This document shows, piece by piece, positions 25,908 to 35,045 of a DNA stretch of 64,000 bases. The stretch covers positions 186,001 to 250,000 of the forward strand of contig NZ_SNWM01000002.1 in NCBI RefSeq assembly GCF_004362245.1, given 5' to 3'. The notes beneath the pieces are model-generated. The model was not told where the DNA came from. It searched no databases and was given only the letters and a program-made list of their open reading frames with translations. This DNA comes from Pedobacter duraquae (GTDB taxonomy: Bacteria; Bacteroidota; Bacteroidia; Sphingobacteriales; Sphingobacteriaceae). The position numbers and the translations under genes were made by a program. Position 1 is the first letter of the stretch, and each line of letters begins with the position of its first letter.

Positions 25908-26956
25908 TAAAAGCTTTTACCGGGAATTAGCAAATCCTGCTTATCTGTATTACAAACAGCATAGCTGAAACCCTTTTGTATGGCGTACGCGCCATACTCT
26001 CCTTTTTTGTTCATCGCCAGAAAACCTACCTGAATATTTTTAGCGGTATCAGGTTTTTTCTTGATGATCCGCATTACCGCTTCTTTGCAGGCTGCTTCAG
26101 GGGTGTAACCCTGACGCATCAGTTCGACAACGAGAAACGACCCAACATTCCGCACTACTTCTTCTCCTACGCCAGTAGAGGTGGCTCCACCAACTTCATT
26201 GTCTACATACAGTCCTGCGCCAATAATCGGACTATCTCCTACCCTTCCATGTAATTTATAAGCCATGCCGCTGGTTGTGCAGCCACCACTCAGATTGCCC
26301 TCAGCATCCATGGCTAGAATACCTATGGTATCATGATTGTACTGATTTCCGGGAAGCTTCTGTGGTGCAGCTTTCCTATAATTTTCATTCTCTATATTCA
26401 TCACTGGAGCGTAATGTGCCGTTTTAAGCCATTCTTTCCAGGCTGTTTTACTGGTTTCAGTCAACAACTCCTCTTTTTTGAAACCATTCTCCAGTGCAAA
26501 TTGCAATGCACCATCACCGGCCAGCATCACATGCGGTGTTTTCTCCATAACCTTACGTGCTACGGATATGGGATGTTTAATATGTTCAATCGCGAGTACG
26601 GCACCGCAATTCCCTTGTTCATCCATAATACAGGCATCTAACGTAACTATACCATCACGATCAGGAAGACCTCCATACCCTACCGAAGAGTTTTTGACGT
26701 CTGCTTCTGGCACCCATGCTGCATGTTCTACAGCATCTAGTGCCTTGCCTCCTTTTGATAGAATTTCCCATCCAGCTTTATTTGCAGCGATGCCAAAATC
26801 CCAGGTAGAAATAATTATAGCTGAATTTTTAACAGTTTTTGGTGCTGCTGAAGAAGTTCCCGTGTGCTTAGAAAGTTTTGCGAAGGTACTTTTATTTAGC
26901 GCGACAAGACCAGCAGAAAGTGCCGATGCTTTAATGAATTTTCTACGGTTAAACAT
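25904..26956 (-). CDS. Tat-exported N4-(beta-N-acetylglucosaminyl)-L-asparaginase
   Basis: 350 residues with a twin-arginine signal (NRRKFIKASALSAGLVAL). Ntn-hydrolase of the asparaginase-2/glycosylasparaginase family: the autoproteolysis and nucleophile residue is T210 in NHDTIGILAMD, with the GGCTTSG and RVGDSPIIGAG blocks after it. It should mature into two chains and cleave GlcNAc-Asn bonds from N-glycopeptides, or isoaspartyl peptides, in the periplasm. Likely monocistronic. Confidence 0.9.
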   Translation of the reverse strand: MFNRRKFIKASALSAGLVALNKSTFAKLSKHTGTSSAAPKTVKNSAIIISTWDFGIAANKAGWEILSKGGKALDAVEHAAWVPEADVKNSSVGYGGLPDRDGIVTLDACIMDEQGNCGAVLAIEHIKHPISVARKVMEKTPHVMLAGDGALQFALENGFKKEELLTETSKTAWKEWLKTAHYAPVMNIENENYRKAAPQKLPGNQYNHDTIGILAMDAEGNLSGGCTTSGMAYKLHGRVGDSPIIGAGLYVDNEVGGATSTGVGEEVVRNVGSFLVVELMRQGYTPEAACKEAVMRIIKKKPDTAKNIQVGFLAMNKKGEYGAYAIQKGFSYAVCNTDKQDLLIPGKSFY

Positions 26957-26995
26957 GAAAAGGTTGAATTTAGGGCTTGATATGCAAGGCTAAAC

Positions 26996-28513
26996 TTACT
27001 TATTTTTAAATAGAAATATTGCCCCGTCATTAAATTTATATTGTCCGATAATTTGCCGATGAGCCATCACAGTAGCGCTATCCAGCAAATCGGTATCCTT
27101 AGTCTGGTAAAACCAGATCAGATAGTTCAGTGATCCCTTCAAAAATCGATTGGTGGTTATGGGGTCATTCTTGTGAGGTAGTTCTGCAGCTTTCATGTCA
27201 GACAAAAAGTAAACAGCTTCATGTGCGTTGGAATAAACCGGAATTTTAGGATCAAAAAAATGGGGCCTCTTTTTTAAAAATAATGCAGTGGCAGAGTTTT
27301 TCTGGAACTTATCGGTATAACCGGGAATACCGTAGTTTTTTGTGATATCAATCATGTGATACACCGTAAACACATTAAAACAAATTAAGCCGACAAGAAA
27401 GATAGAAATGACGAATTTACGTGCTGCGGTAGACAAGTGCAACTTATTTAAACTGCGACTGAGCCAGATCAGAATAACGATAATTGCTGGCACATAAATA
27501 GGCGTTAAAAATCTGTTATTTAGCTGCTCAAAATGAGTTAATGTAGAAATACCCAAGATAAAAACTGTGTATGCTATCACAAAAACTGAACATACATGTT
27601 CAACAGTTCCATATTTATAGCGTTTCCAAATTGGCATCATCATCATCACTATGAAAAAAATCAAGGTAGCGGTTACTACAAAAGCTACAAGTCTATCAGG
27701 CATTCCATGATTCGGAAACCAATTAGCTACAATCTGCGTATAAAAACTGAAGTTAGTTTGTAAGGATACGATTCCTGGTTCCCTGGATCCTGTAGGCGTA
27801 CCATTCACCAGCGTGTTCCTAATAATGTTGACGCAAAGCAACGATACCGACAAAATCCAGAACAATAGCAAGTGCTTAATTTTGTTACGCCAATCCAACT
27901 GGCTATGAAAAAAGATCAACGCCAGTCCAGTTCCCACTAATGTTATCCCGGCATACCTGGTAATGCAAGCCAATGCGACCGAAATACAACAAATTAACAG
28001 TTTTTTAATTGACGGATTACTAACGTAGCGCATCAACAGCAGAAGGGCAAGCAGTGAGAGTACAAGAAATAAAGTTTCTGACCATAACATTGCATATATC
28101 TGAAGCAATGCCGGGCTTATCGCTATAACAATTAATATCAAATAACGGTTCCAAGCCTGAAACTGTCTATGCACTTTCATTGAGGCATCGGCCAGTAGAA
28201 TGAGTACAGCATACAACAAACCGTTGATAATTGGTCCGATAGTAAGCGGATCCGTCCAGGAAATCAACTTAATCAGTGCAAGAAAAATAGGATAGCCTAA
28301 AGGAAAATCTACGAGGCGGTCGCCACTGTATTCTGTAAAACTGAAATTTGTTGCAATATTACGTGCCGTACTTAGATATACAATAGAATCTGGCGAAACA
28401 CCTACCCCATTGTAATTCGTATACAAAATTACCAGGCCGAATGATAATAGTGCAATGCCACTTGCAATCGAATTGGATAGGGTCCAGTTTGATATTCGCT
28501 TAAAAGAATCCAT
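26996..28513 (-). CDS. GT-C type membrane glycosyltransferase
   Basis: 505 residues with about ten to twelve hydrophobic spans and a C-terminal soluble part of about 100 residues. The first luminal loop contains GVSPDSIVYLSTARNIA, with the Asp that serves as catalytic base in ArnT/PMT-like lipid-carrier-dependent enzymes, followed by PLGYPIFLALIK. Likely transfers a sugar from a polyprenyl-phosphate carrier on the outer side of the inner membrane. Not next to a polysaccharide locus, so the acceptor is unknown. Confidence 0.75.
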   Translation of the reverse strand: MDSFKRISNWTLSNSIASGIALLSFGLVILYTNYNGVGVSPDSIVYLSTARNIATNFSFTEYSGDRLVDFPLGYPIFLALIKLISWTDPLTIGPIINGLLYAVLILLADASMKVHRQFQAWNRYLILIVIAISPALLQIYAMLWSETLFLVLSLLALLLLMRYVSNPSIKKLLICCISVALACITRYAGITLVGTGLALIFFHSQLDWRNKIKHLLLFWILSVSLLCVNIIRNTLVNGTPTGSREPGIVSLQTNFSFYTQIVANWFPNHGMPDRLVAFVVTATLIFFIVMMMMPIWKRYKYGTVEHVCSVFVIAYTVFILGISTLTHFEQLNNRFLTPIYVPAIIVILIWLSRSLNKLHLSTAARKFVISIFLVGLICFNVFTVYHMIDITKNYGIPGYTDKFQKNSATALFLKKRPHFFDPKIPVYSNAHEAVYFLSDMKAAELPHKNDPITTNRFLKGSLNYLIWFYQTKDTDLLDSATVMAHRQIIGQYKFNDGAIFLFKNK

Positions 28514-28751
28514 GATTACATTATTATTTGTACTGCAAAATTAACCTTATTTAATAACTGTATGTATTTAAGACAAAAAATAGAGCGCGTTGAAATTTTT
28601 TCTTCTTGAACATGAACTGATTACACTTAGTTTAACAGAAATAAGCCGCTCACAGTCGTAGAATGCGATTTATTATCCTACATTTGCACCATACCAATCA
28701 CAGAGGATCTGTGAGGGAAATTGAAAAACTAAAAATATATTTTAAAATATA
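28514..28751. other. Gene-free AT-rich stretch
   Basis: Upstream region of the glycosyltransferase gene and tRNA-Pro; no ORF or repeat recognised apart from the tRNA promoter that follows. Confidence 0.4.
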
Positions 28752-28782
28752 TTTGTTTATTAAAGTAAAAGTTCTACTTTTG
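28752..28782 (+). promoter_or_regulatory. Consensus Bacteroidota promoter for tRNA-Pro
   Basis: TTTG (28752-28755), 19-base spacer, TACTTTTG (28775-28782): a full match to TTTG-N19-TAnnTTTG. The tRNA begins 48 bases downstream. Confidence 0.8.
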
Positions 28783-28830
28783 CAATCCCAAACAACGGAA
28801 GAGTTTAACTCCAGGTTGTAAATAAAAGTT

Positions 28831-28904
28831 CGGGGTGTAGCGTAGCCCGGTATCGCGCCACATTTGGGATGTGGAGGTCGTAGGTTCGAATCCTGCCACC
28901 CCGA
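28831..28904 (+). tRNA. tRNA-Pro(UGG)
   Basis: Acceptor arms CGGGGTG (28831-28837) and CACCCCG (28897-28903) pair perfectly with discriminator A at 28904. The anticodon stem CCACA/TGTGG encloses the loop TTTGGGA, giving anticodon TGG. The T arm contains GGTTCGAATCC. CCA is not encoded. Confidence 0.97.
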
Positions 28905-28907
28905 CTT

Positions 28908-28945
28908 AAAAAAGCCTTTAAATCATCAGATTTAGAGGCTTTTTT
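28908..28945 (+). terminator. Intrinsic terminator after tRNA-Pro
   Basis: AAAAAAGCCTTTAAATC pairs with GATTTAGAGGCTTTTTT with one mismatch around a 4-base loop, ending in a T-run. Confidence 0.85.
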
Positions 28946-29037
28946 GTATCTTAATGTTTTTGTGGGATCAAGTGGATCAAGAAATTCTTGGATCAATGCC
29001 AAATGTCAGCTGCTATCACCTTGGGCGCTATTTTTAG

Positions 29038-29232
29038 GTTGACGGTAAGCAGCTTCAGGAGTAGGTAACCATAGATATGGCTGCCAACATGCAGTTAACT
29101 ATTAAGCGGTGCTTTGTCAATGCGCGTCGGGTAATTGATCCCTTTCACGTACAGAAACTGGCCAACGATGCAGTTCAGGAATGCAGGATAAAGTACCATA
29201 CAGAGCAAACTCGCAGAGCTTTTGTTTTCTGA
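29038..29232 (+). pseudogene. ISL3-like transposase remnant
   Basis: In one frame the translation reads through DMAANMQLTIKRC and RRVIDPFHVQKLANDAVQE to CRIKYHTEQTRRAF, then stops. This is the conserved DDE-region stretch of ISL3-group transposases (second catalytic Asp in the DxFHVxKL block). An in-frame TAG interrupts it before VTIDMAANM, and both ends are missing. No inverted repeats were found. It lies 130 bases downstream of tRNA-Pro. Confidence 0.65.
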
Positions 29233-29236
29233 TTGG

Positions 29237-29848
29237 TCACTTTTTCGCTTCAGGCGCATAAGCACCATTTGACAGCCAGGCTATCCACGCTTTTTTAAAT
29301 GCTGCATGACTCAATGGTGGAAGTGTACGGCCCTCACCGGGATTCCAGCCTGCTTTGACTAGGCCATCATCGGCGTGTGCAATCAACTGCTTCATGTTCT
29401 TGTTGCCATTCGTCCTGGGGTCCAGCAGTTGTTTAGCCAATTCATTCGCCGTTTTACCCTGGAATACCATTTTCATATCTGCCGGTGGCAGGTGCCAGTT
29501 CGGATGGCCGGGAGGTTTATTTAATCCAGCAATATTTGTGGGCTGGTGACAGTTTGCGCATTTCATGGCGTACTTACCTTTACCCTCTAAACCTCGCTTA
29601 GGGAGCATAGCATGCAGGTGGCTGTCGTCTCCCTGAAGCGGCACGTCGCCAGCGGGATGACAGTTCATGCATCGCGGACTCATTAGTACACTATACACCT
29701 TTTTGAATGCAGCTACTGAAGCTATGCTATCTCTTTTCATCACTACGAAAGGGGCTTTGCTTTTCGACGTATCCAGGCTAAAAGCCATCACAGCCACCAT
29801 CAAAATCAGGGTGCTGGTCACTACAAAAGTTCTGATCCTGATTTTCAT
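29237..29848 (-). CDS. Di-heme c-type cytochrome, electron acceptor of molybdo-enzyme 1
   Basis: 203 residues with an N-terminal signal/anchor ([17 protein letters not shown]) and two heme c sites, CMNCH (about 59-63) and CANCH (about 97-101); HPNWHLPP supplies a possible Met/His ligand region with DMKMVF. It overlaps the 2Fe-2S subunit gene by 4 bases (ATGA), so it is the last gene of the large-small-cytochrome operon. It is a close paralogue of the cytochrome at 39146. Probably passes electrons from the Mo/FeS enzyme to the respiratory chain in the periplasm. Confidence 0.85.
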   Translation of the reverse strand: MKIRIRTFVVTSTLILMVAVMAFSLDTSKSKAPFVVMKRDSIASVAAFKKVYSVLMSPRCMNCHPAGDVPLQGDDSHLHAMLPKRGLEGKGKYAMKCANCHQPTNIAGLNKPPGHPNWHLPPADMKMVFQGKTANELAKQLLDPRTNGNKNMKQLIAHADDGLVKAGWNPGEGRTLPPLSHAAFKKAWIAWLSNGAYAPEAKK

Positions 29849-30312
29849 GAGCGCTCCTTTCCCTGAATTTCTGAGGCCAGATGTATTGCTTCGCGGATGC
29901 GCAGATACGTGCCGCAGCGACAGATATTTCCCGCCATGGCATCATCAATATCCTGATCTGAAGGCTTTTTATTTTCATTTAACAACACGGCCGCCGACAT
30001 GATCTGACCGGCCTGGCAATATCCACATTGCGAAACGTCCAGTTCCAGCCACGCTTGTTGTAAGGGATGGGTATGGTTTTCGGAAAGACCCTCAATTGTT
30101 ATTACTTTTTTCCCTTCCGCCCTACTTAATTTCGTCACACAGGAGCGGACAGCTTCACCATCCAGGTGTACTACACAGGCACCACACTGCGCTACACCGC
30201 AGCCATATTTTGTGCCAATTAGACCCACAACGTCCCTTAATACCCATAGTAGCGGCATCTCAGGATCTGCGTCCAGATTGTAAATCTTTTTATTAATGTT
30301 CAACTTGATCAT
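29845..30312 (-). CDS. 2Fe-2S subunit of xanthine dehydrogenase-family oxidoreductase (IorA-like)
   Basis: 155 residues. The plant-type 2Fe-2S cluster is bound by [16 protein letters not shown] plus a later Cys (VRSC), and the second cluster by CGYCQAGQ and GNICRCGTY. No signal peptide of its own; such subunits are carried through Tat by their partner. Genes before and after encode the Mo-binding subunit and the cytochrome, the IorAB/aldehyde-oxidoreductase layout without FAD subunit. Confidence 0.92.
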   Translation of the reverse strand: MIKLNINKKIYNLDADPEMPLLWVLRDVVGLIGTKYGCGVAQCGACVVHLDGEAVRSCVTKLSRAEGKKVITIEGLSENHTHPLQQAWLELDVSQCGYCQAGQIMSAAVLLNENKKPSDQDIDDAMAGNICRCGTYLRIREAIHLASEIQGKERS

Positions 30313-30340
30313 AAAAATGTCTGATTAAAAAGAGAAAGGT

Positions 30341-32605
30341 TTATACAGCAGGTATTGCAGAAGGCTGAGGCGAAGAAAAAGGTTGCTGATAGAATCTACG
30401 GCCAGATGCTTTATACAAGGCATTAGCCACTGCACCAAAGACAGGTGGGAAAGGCGGTTCGCCCAGGCCCGTAGGATCAATGTCGTTTTTGATAAAATGA
30501 ACCTCCACTTTTTTAGGTGCTTCATGCATGCGAATCAGCCTGTATTTATGGAAATTACTTTCCTCAACAACTCCATTTTTATGTGTCAGTCCGCCATACA
30601 TAGCATTCCCAATACCATCAACCACAGCGCCCTGCACCATGTTTGTCGCGGCATCCGGGTTAATTACGATGCCACAATCAATAGCGCTGAATACACGTTC
30701 TACATAGGGCTGCCCATCTTTAGTTGTCATATCTACCACATGGGCCGCATATGAACTATGACAGAAATATGCAGCAACACCGCGACTGAATTTCTTATGC
30801 TCTGGGCCATTCCAGCCTGATTTTTCTTTCACCAGCTTCAAGACACCCGCATACCGGTCAGCGTCGTACTCATTGTTCTTGCCAACAGGCGTGTCCTTTG
30901 CTCTTTTTAGCAATTCTAGCCTAAAATCTATGGGATCCTTGCCCATCGCTTCCGCTAATTCATCCAGAAATGACTGTTCTGCCGCCGCGTTAAAATTAGA
31001 TCTCGGTGCCCTGAATGCACCAATGGTGATATTGGATGGTATCTGCCAGCCTTCAGCAAGATAGTTGTCGACAGCGCCGGCAGGAAATCTGTTAGGGTGG
31101 ATAGCATGTTCGGGTATACCGCCTCCCTTAACATGGAAGGCGATCAGATTTTTATTGGCATCAAGTGCCGCGCGGTAGGTTGCGGTATACATCGGGCGAT
31201 AAATACCATAGGTGGTATCGTCTTCGCGACTATAGATTAATTTGACCGGTGCATTTACTTTTTTGGAAATCAGGGCTGCTTCAACCAGATAGTGTCCGTA
31301 TGCCCTGCGACCGAAACCTCCACCCATGCGGGTCATCTGGATTTCTATTTTGTCGGCCGGAAGTTTCAATACTTTGACAAGCGTTGGCTCTGTCCAACCG
31401 GGCGCCTGAAGCGGGCCAACCAACAGCGCTTTCTCATCGGTAACGTGCGCAAAGAAATTCATGGGCTCCATACAGTTGTGGGCCAGGAAAGGTGCATTGA
31501 AAGTACGCTCGATAATCTGCGCGGCGTTTTTAAAGGCTGTTTCCGGATCTCCGTCTTTTCTGAGTACCTGAGCCGGCTTATTGGCATACTCCACCATTTT
31601 CGCATGCTGGTCGGCAGTATTTTCAAGCTCACCTGGCACTACAACCTCCCGCTTTCCTCCCCTCCCAGCCATGGTATCTTTAACATCGCCTGCAGGAACC
31701 CATTCTACAATCAGTTTTTTCCGCGCGTTCATTACTTCCCAGGTAGTTTTACCGACTACAACCAGTACATCGTTAAATGTGCGCGTATCAAATCCACCCT
31801 GTTCAAATCCGTCTTCGTATAATTTAAGACTGAAAACACTCTTAATGCCCGGCATTTTCAGCGCCTGGGATCCATCAAAGGATTTAAAAGTCATCCCAAA
31901 AGCTGGCGGATGCTGAATCATTGCAATTAGCATCCCCTCATGTTTATAATCGAGTCCAAAAAGTGGCTTGCCACTAACAATTTTTGCTCCTTCTACGTTT
32001 TTTTGTGAGTTTCTGACAACATTGAAGCTTTTGACGTCTTTTAACTTTACTCCCTTTGGCACGGGCAGGCTCGAGGCCTTGGCGGCAAGGTCACCATAGC
32101 TTGCTGTTTTACCACTCTTTTCATGACCGAGTACGCCTGCCTTAGCTGTGACTTCTTCCACAGGAACGGCCCAGGTTTGAGCTGCAGCCTCCATCAGCAT
32201 CTGCCGAGCAGTGGCACCGGCCTCGCGAAGCGGCCTCCAATACATACGCATTGAATTACTGCCCCCGGTAAACTGGGCGCCCAGTTTGACACTGTCGTGT
32301 GGGCCCATCTCTACGATCACTTTTTTCCAATCGACATCCAGTTCCTCAGCCACGATCATGGGAAGCGAGGTCATTACATTCTGACCAAATTCGGGATTGG
32401 GATTGATAATTTTAATGACGTTATCAGAAGTGATTTTGATATAGCCATTGATTTCGTTCCAAGGGAAGGCATTGATACCGTCAACGCTTTTAGCGGGAAG
32501 GTCGAATTTTGCAAGGGCGCTGAATTGTATCATCAAGCCACCTCCCAAGAGGGCAGAGGCTTTTAAAAATGAGCGCCTGTTGATATTGCTTTTGGTCTTT
32601 TCCAT
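30341..32605 (-). CDS. Mo-binding subunit of periplasmic xanthine dehydrogenase-family oxidoreductase (IorB-like)
   Basis: About 754 residues from ATG 32605; an ATG at 32620 is an alternative. Tat signal NRRSFLKASALLGGG at the N-terminus. Molybdopterin-binding blocks include QFTGGSNSMRM, MGGGFGRRAYG and the C-terminal GLGEPPFPPV, where the Glu is the catalytic base. Length and Tat signal match isoquinoline/aldehyde oxidoreductase large subunits that hydroxylate aldehydes or N-heterocycles outside the cytoplasm. First gene of the operon; operator copy A lies about 90-125 bases upstream with a TAAATTTA -7 box at 32662-32669. Confidence 0.92.
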   Translation of the reverse strand: MEKTKSNINRRSFLKASALLGGGLMIQFSALAKFDLPAKSVDGINAFPWNEINGYIKITSDNVIKIINPNPEFGQNVMTSLPMIVAEELDVDWKKVIVEMGPHDSVKLGAQFTGGSNSMRMYWRPLREAGATARQMLMEAAAQTWAVPVEEVTAKAGVLGHEKSGKTASYGDLAAKASSLPVPKGVKLKDVKSFNVVRNSQKNVEGAKIVSGKPLFGLDYKHEGMLIAMIQHPPAFGMTFKSFDGSQALKMPGIKSVFSLKLYEDGFEQGGFDTRTFNDVLVVVGKTTWEVMNARKKLIVEWVPAGDVKDTMAGRGGKREVVVPGELENTADQHAKMVEYANKPAQVLRKDGDPETAFKNAAQIIERTFNAPFLAHNCMEPMNFFAHVTDEKALLVGPLQAPGWTEPTLVKVLKLPADKIEIQMTRMGGGFGRRAYGHYLVEAALISKKVNAPVKLIYSREDDTTYGIYRPMYTATYRAALDANKNLIAFHVKGGGIPEHAIHPNRFPAGAVDNYLAEGWQIPSNITIGAFRAPRSNFNAAAEQSFLDELAEAMGKDPIDFRLELLKRAKDTPVGKNNEYDADRYAGVLKLVKEKSGWNGPEHKKFSRGVAAYFCHSSYAAHVVDMTTKDGQPYVERVFSAIDCGIVINPDAATNMVQGAVVDGIGNAMYGGLTHKNGVVEESNFHKYRLIRMHEAPKKVEVHFIKNDIDPTGLGEPPFPPVFGAVANALYKASGRRFYQQPFSSPQPSAIPAV

Positions 32606-32690
32606 TAACGTTCGTTTCAATATTTAATTCTATCGCCCGCACGTCAACCAACTACACAAAATAAATTTATAAACTTTCAAGTGAATCTGA

Positions 32691-32729
32691 CTTATACAGA
32701 TTACTGATTTTTCTACCATTTTAACTGAT
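32691..32729 (-). promoter_or_regulatory. AraC-type bipartite operator, copy A (molybdo-enzyme 1 operon)
   Basis: Minus strand: CAGT (32727) - N6 - GGTA (32717) - N7 - CAGTAATCTGTAT (32706). A TAAATTTA box starts 37 bases after the second CAGT (32669-32662). Same layout as eight other promoters in the 32.7-55.5 kb region. Confidence 0.8.
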
Positions 32730-32817
32730 ATCCTGGCCTAACTGTAATTCACACATTCTGTTGAAGCAGAAATATATTGGATCACTAGTTTTTCAAATGC
32801 TTGTTAAAGGTCGTCGA

Positions 32818-32853
32818 AACAGTAAAAATGGTAGTAAATAGAGTAATCGGTAT
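32818..32853 (+). promoter_or_regulatory. AraC-type bipartite operator, copy B (exported ADH gene)
   Basis: CAGT (32820) - N6 - GGTA (32830) - N7 - GAGTAATCGGTAT (32841). GACCTTTG at 32878-32885 starts 37 bases after the second half-site. Back to back with copy A in the divergent promoter region. Confidence 0.78.
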
Positions 32854-32919
32854 CCTACCCCGCCTTTTTACATGCCTGACCTTTGTGCTATTAAATGACA
32901 TTTTAATTCAAAACAGAAA

Positions 32920-34044
32920 ATGAGAAGATTACTAAGTTTTTTTATGTTGCTGCTAGCGACGCAGACATTTGCACAAAATACTGCAATACCTTCTACCGGT
33001 ATGGCCAAAATGGATAAAGACGGAGCCTTCCAGAAATATGAATTTACCCGACATGCTGTGGGTGATTGTGAAATATTAATTGACATCATGTATTCCGGTA
33101 TTTGCCATAGTGATATTCATGCCGCAAAAGGAGAATGGAGGCCAACAAAATATCCCTTTGTTGGCGGACACGAAATTGCTGGACACGTAGTAAAAGTCGG
33201 CAAGGCTGTCACCAAATTCAAGGTTGGTGATTATGCTGGTATTGGCTGTCTGGTAAATTCATGTGGCGAATGTAGCTATTGCAAAAATGGTCAGGAGCAG
33301 TTTTGCAGCAAGGGACCAGTTTTTTCTTATGGGATGCCCGATCCGTACAACAGTAGCGAAATTACCCAGGGGGGTTATGCGAATAATTATGTGATAGCAG
33401 AAAAATTCGCACTAAAAATACCTAAGAATGCAGATCTGAAAAGAGTTGCTCCATTATTGTGTGCAGGAATCACAACGTACTCTCCTATACAATTTTCAAA
33501 AGTGAAAAAAGGCGATACTGTAGCTGTTGCTGGTTTTGGCGGACTTGGGCACCTTGCAGTAAAATATCTTGTTGCCCTTGGCGCGAAGGTTACCGTATTT
33601 GATATTACCGAAGATAAGCGCACGGCTGCTCAGAAAATGGGCGCGGTAAAATATGTTAACGTTAAAAACGCTCATGAAATCAAGGGTCTGGAAAGCCAAT
33701 ACAGCTTTATCTTGAGCACTATTCCTCAGAAATACGATCCTACGCTATACATCAAAATGCTGAGCATGGGTGGAGAGTTAGCCATTGTTGGTCTTCCTGC
33801 TACTGAAAACCAGCCGATGATCAATGGCGCATCACTGGTATATGCTGCGCGAAGAAAAGTGTATGGTTCACTGATCGGGGGAATTCCCGAGACTCAGCAA
33901 ATGCTGGATTATTCTGTTGCAAATAATATTTATCCGGATGTAGAAATTATCTCCGCAAATCAGATAGACGAGGCTTACCAAAAAGTTATTGATGGAAAAG
34001 TACAGTTCAGGTATGTGATTGACATGAAGACTCTGAAAAAATAG
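32920..34044 (+). CDS. Zinc-dependent alcohol dehydrogenase with N-terminal signal peptide
   Basis: 374 residues. The first 19 (MRRLLSFFMLLLATQTFAQ) form a clear signal peptide in front of a complete cinnamyl-alcohol-dehydrogenase/YahK-type enzyme. Catalytic zinc ligands are the Cys in SGICHSD, the His in GGHEIAG and a Cys in LLCAGITTYSP; the structural zinc motif is CGECSYCKNGQEQFC; the NAD(P) fold has GFGGLGHLA. Export of an NAD(P)-dependent enzyme is unusual because the cofactor is cytoplasmic. Expression is predicted from operator copy B. Cytosolic counterpart at 53658. Confidence 0.88.
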   Translation: MRRLLSFFMLLLATQTFAQNTAIPSTGMAKMDKDGAFQKYEFTRHAVGDCEILIDIMYSGICHSDIHAAKGEWRPTKYPFVGGHEIAGHVVKVGKAVTKFKVGDYAGIGCLVNSCGECSYCKNGQEQFCSKGPVFSYGMPDPYNSSEITQGGYANNYVIAEKFALKIPKNADLKRVAPLLCAGITTYSPIQFSKVKKGDTVAVAGFGGLGHLAVKYLVALGAKVTVFDITEDKRTAAQKMGAVKYVNVKNAHEIKGLESQYSFILSTIPQKYDPTLYIKMLSMGGELAIVGLPATENQPMINGASLVYAARRKVYGSLIGGIPETQQMLDYSVANNIYPDVEIISANQIDEAYQKVIDGKVQFRYVIDMKTLKK

Positions 34045-34061
34045 ATCTGTGTGAAAAGCAT

Positions 34062-34099
34062 AAAAAAGGTCTCCTCCGCATTCGGAGAAGACCTTTTTT
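34062..34099. terminator. Bidirectional intrinsic terminator
   Basis: AAAAAAGGTCT...CTCCG pairs with CGGAG...AGACCTTTTTT with one internal mismatch and a 4-base loop, between the convergent ADH and araC genes. Confidence 0.88.
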
Positions 34100-34110
34100 A
34101 TCAAGTTAAA

Positions 34111-35016
34111 TTAACTCCCCTGATTTAAGCGGCGATATTCGTTTGGTGTATGTCCTACACGCTGCTTGAACACCCTGCTAAAATGTTGTGGGTATTTAAA
34201 GCCCAATTCGTAAGCAACTTCGTTTACTGTTTTATTGGCATCAAAGATCTTTTCCTTGGCCAGGGCAATGGTTTTCATCTGGATAATCTCTAAGGCAGAC
34301 TTGCCGGTCTCCCGCTTGATGAGATCACCAAAATAGTTTGATGATAAATTCAGTTGATCTGCACAGTAATTCACATTGGGTAAGCCTTGCAACTGAGGCT
34401 TGTCACTTTGAAAGTAATCTGTCAGCAAAGCCTCAAATCTGGCTAAAATACCTTTATTCGCATTTTCTCTGGTTAGGAACTGACGGTCGTAAAAGCGGGT
34501 ACAGTAATCCAGAAATAACTCAATATTCGCTGTAATCAGCTTCTTGCTATGGTTATCGATACTACGCTCAAGCTCATACTGAATTTTTGCCAGGCAGTCC
34601 AGAATGATATCCCGCTCCTGCGCCGATAAATGCAGTGCTTCATGAACCTGATAGGAGAAAAATGCATAGTTGCTCATTTGTCGGCCTAAAGAAGTGCCAT
34701 GAATCAAGTCTGCGTGGAATACCAGCGCTTTTCCCTGAGGTTGATAATAGTTATCCGGAATGTTCTCTCCGATCAACTGATCGGGTGCAAGAAAGATCAG
34801 TGTTCCTTCTTCATAATCATAGTTATTAAGGCCATACCTCAGGTCACCACATTTGATTTCCTTCAAAAACACGGTATAAAACCCATAAGACATCTTCCTT
34901 GACTCCCTTGGATCTGCCCTGGCAAGGTCTACAATGCTCACAAGCGGATGAAGTGTATCGTGCTTATTGAAGTCATTATAGCTTTTTATCGTATTAAATT
35001 TTAATATGGAATCCAT
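34111..35016 (-). CDS. AraC-family transcriptional regulator, paralogue 1
   Basis: 301 residues starting MDSILKFN, chosen because the two paralogues start at the equivalent place; an ATG at 35028 is possible. N-terminal cupin-type sensing domain (DYEEGTLIFLAPDQLIG) and C-terminal double HTH: NLSSNYFGDLIKRETGKSA and AYELGFKYPQHFSRVFK ending HTPNEYRR. The HTH recognition segments are nearly identical in paralogues 2 and 3, so all should read the same operator. It is the third gene of the cupin-CMD-araC operon under operator C. Confidence 0.92.
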   Translation of the reverse strand: MDSILKFNTIKSYNDFNKHDTLHPLVSIVDLARADPRESRKMSYGFYTVFLKEIKCGDLRYGLNNYDYEEGTLIFLAPDQLIGENIPDNYYQPQGKALVFHADLIHGTSLGRQMSNYAFFSYQVHEALHLSAQERDIILDCLAKIQYELERSIDNHSKKLITANIELFLDYCTRFYDRQFLTRENANKGILARFEALLTDYFQSDKPQLQGLPNVNYCADQLNLSSNYFGDLIKRETGKSALEIIQMKTIALAKEKIFDANKTVNEVAYELGFKYPQHFSRVFKQRVGHTPNEYRRLNQGS

Positions 35017-35045
35017 AGCTTGTTGCATTTAATCAAGTTAGCAAA

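Noticed and set aside
28805..29002. Minus-strand ORF over tRNA-Pro
   Set aside because: It runs antisense through the tRNA and its terminator; not a gene.
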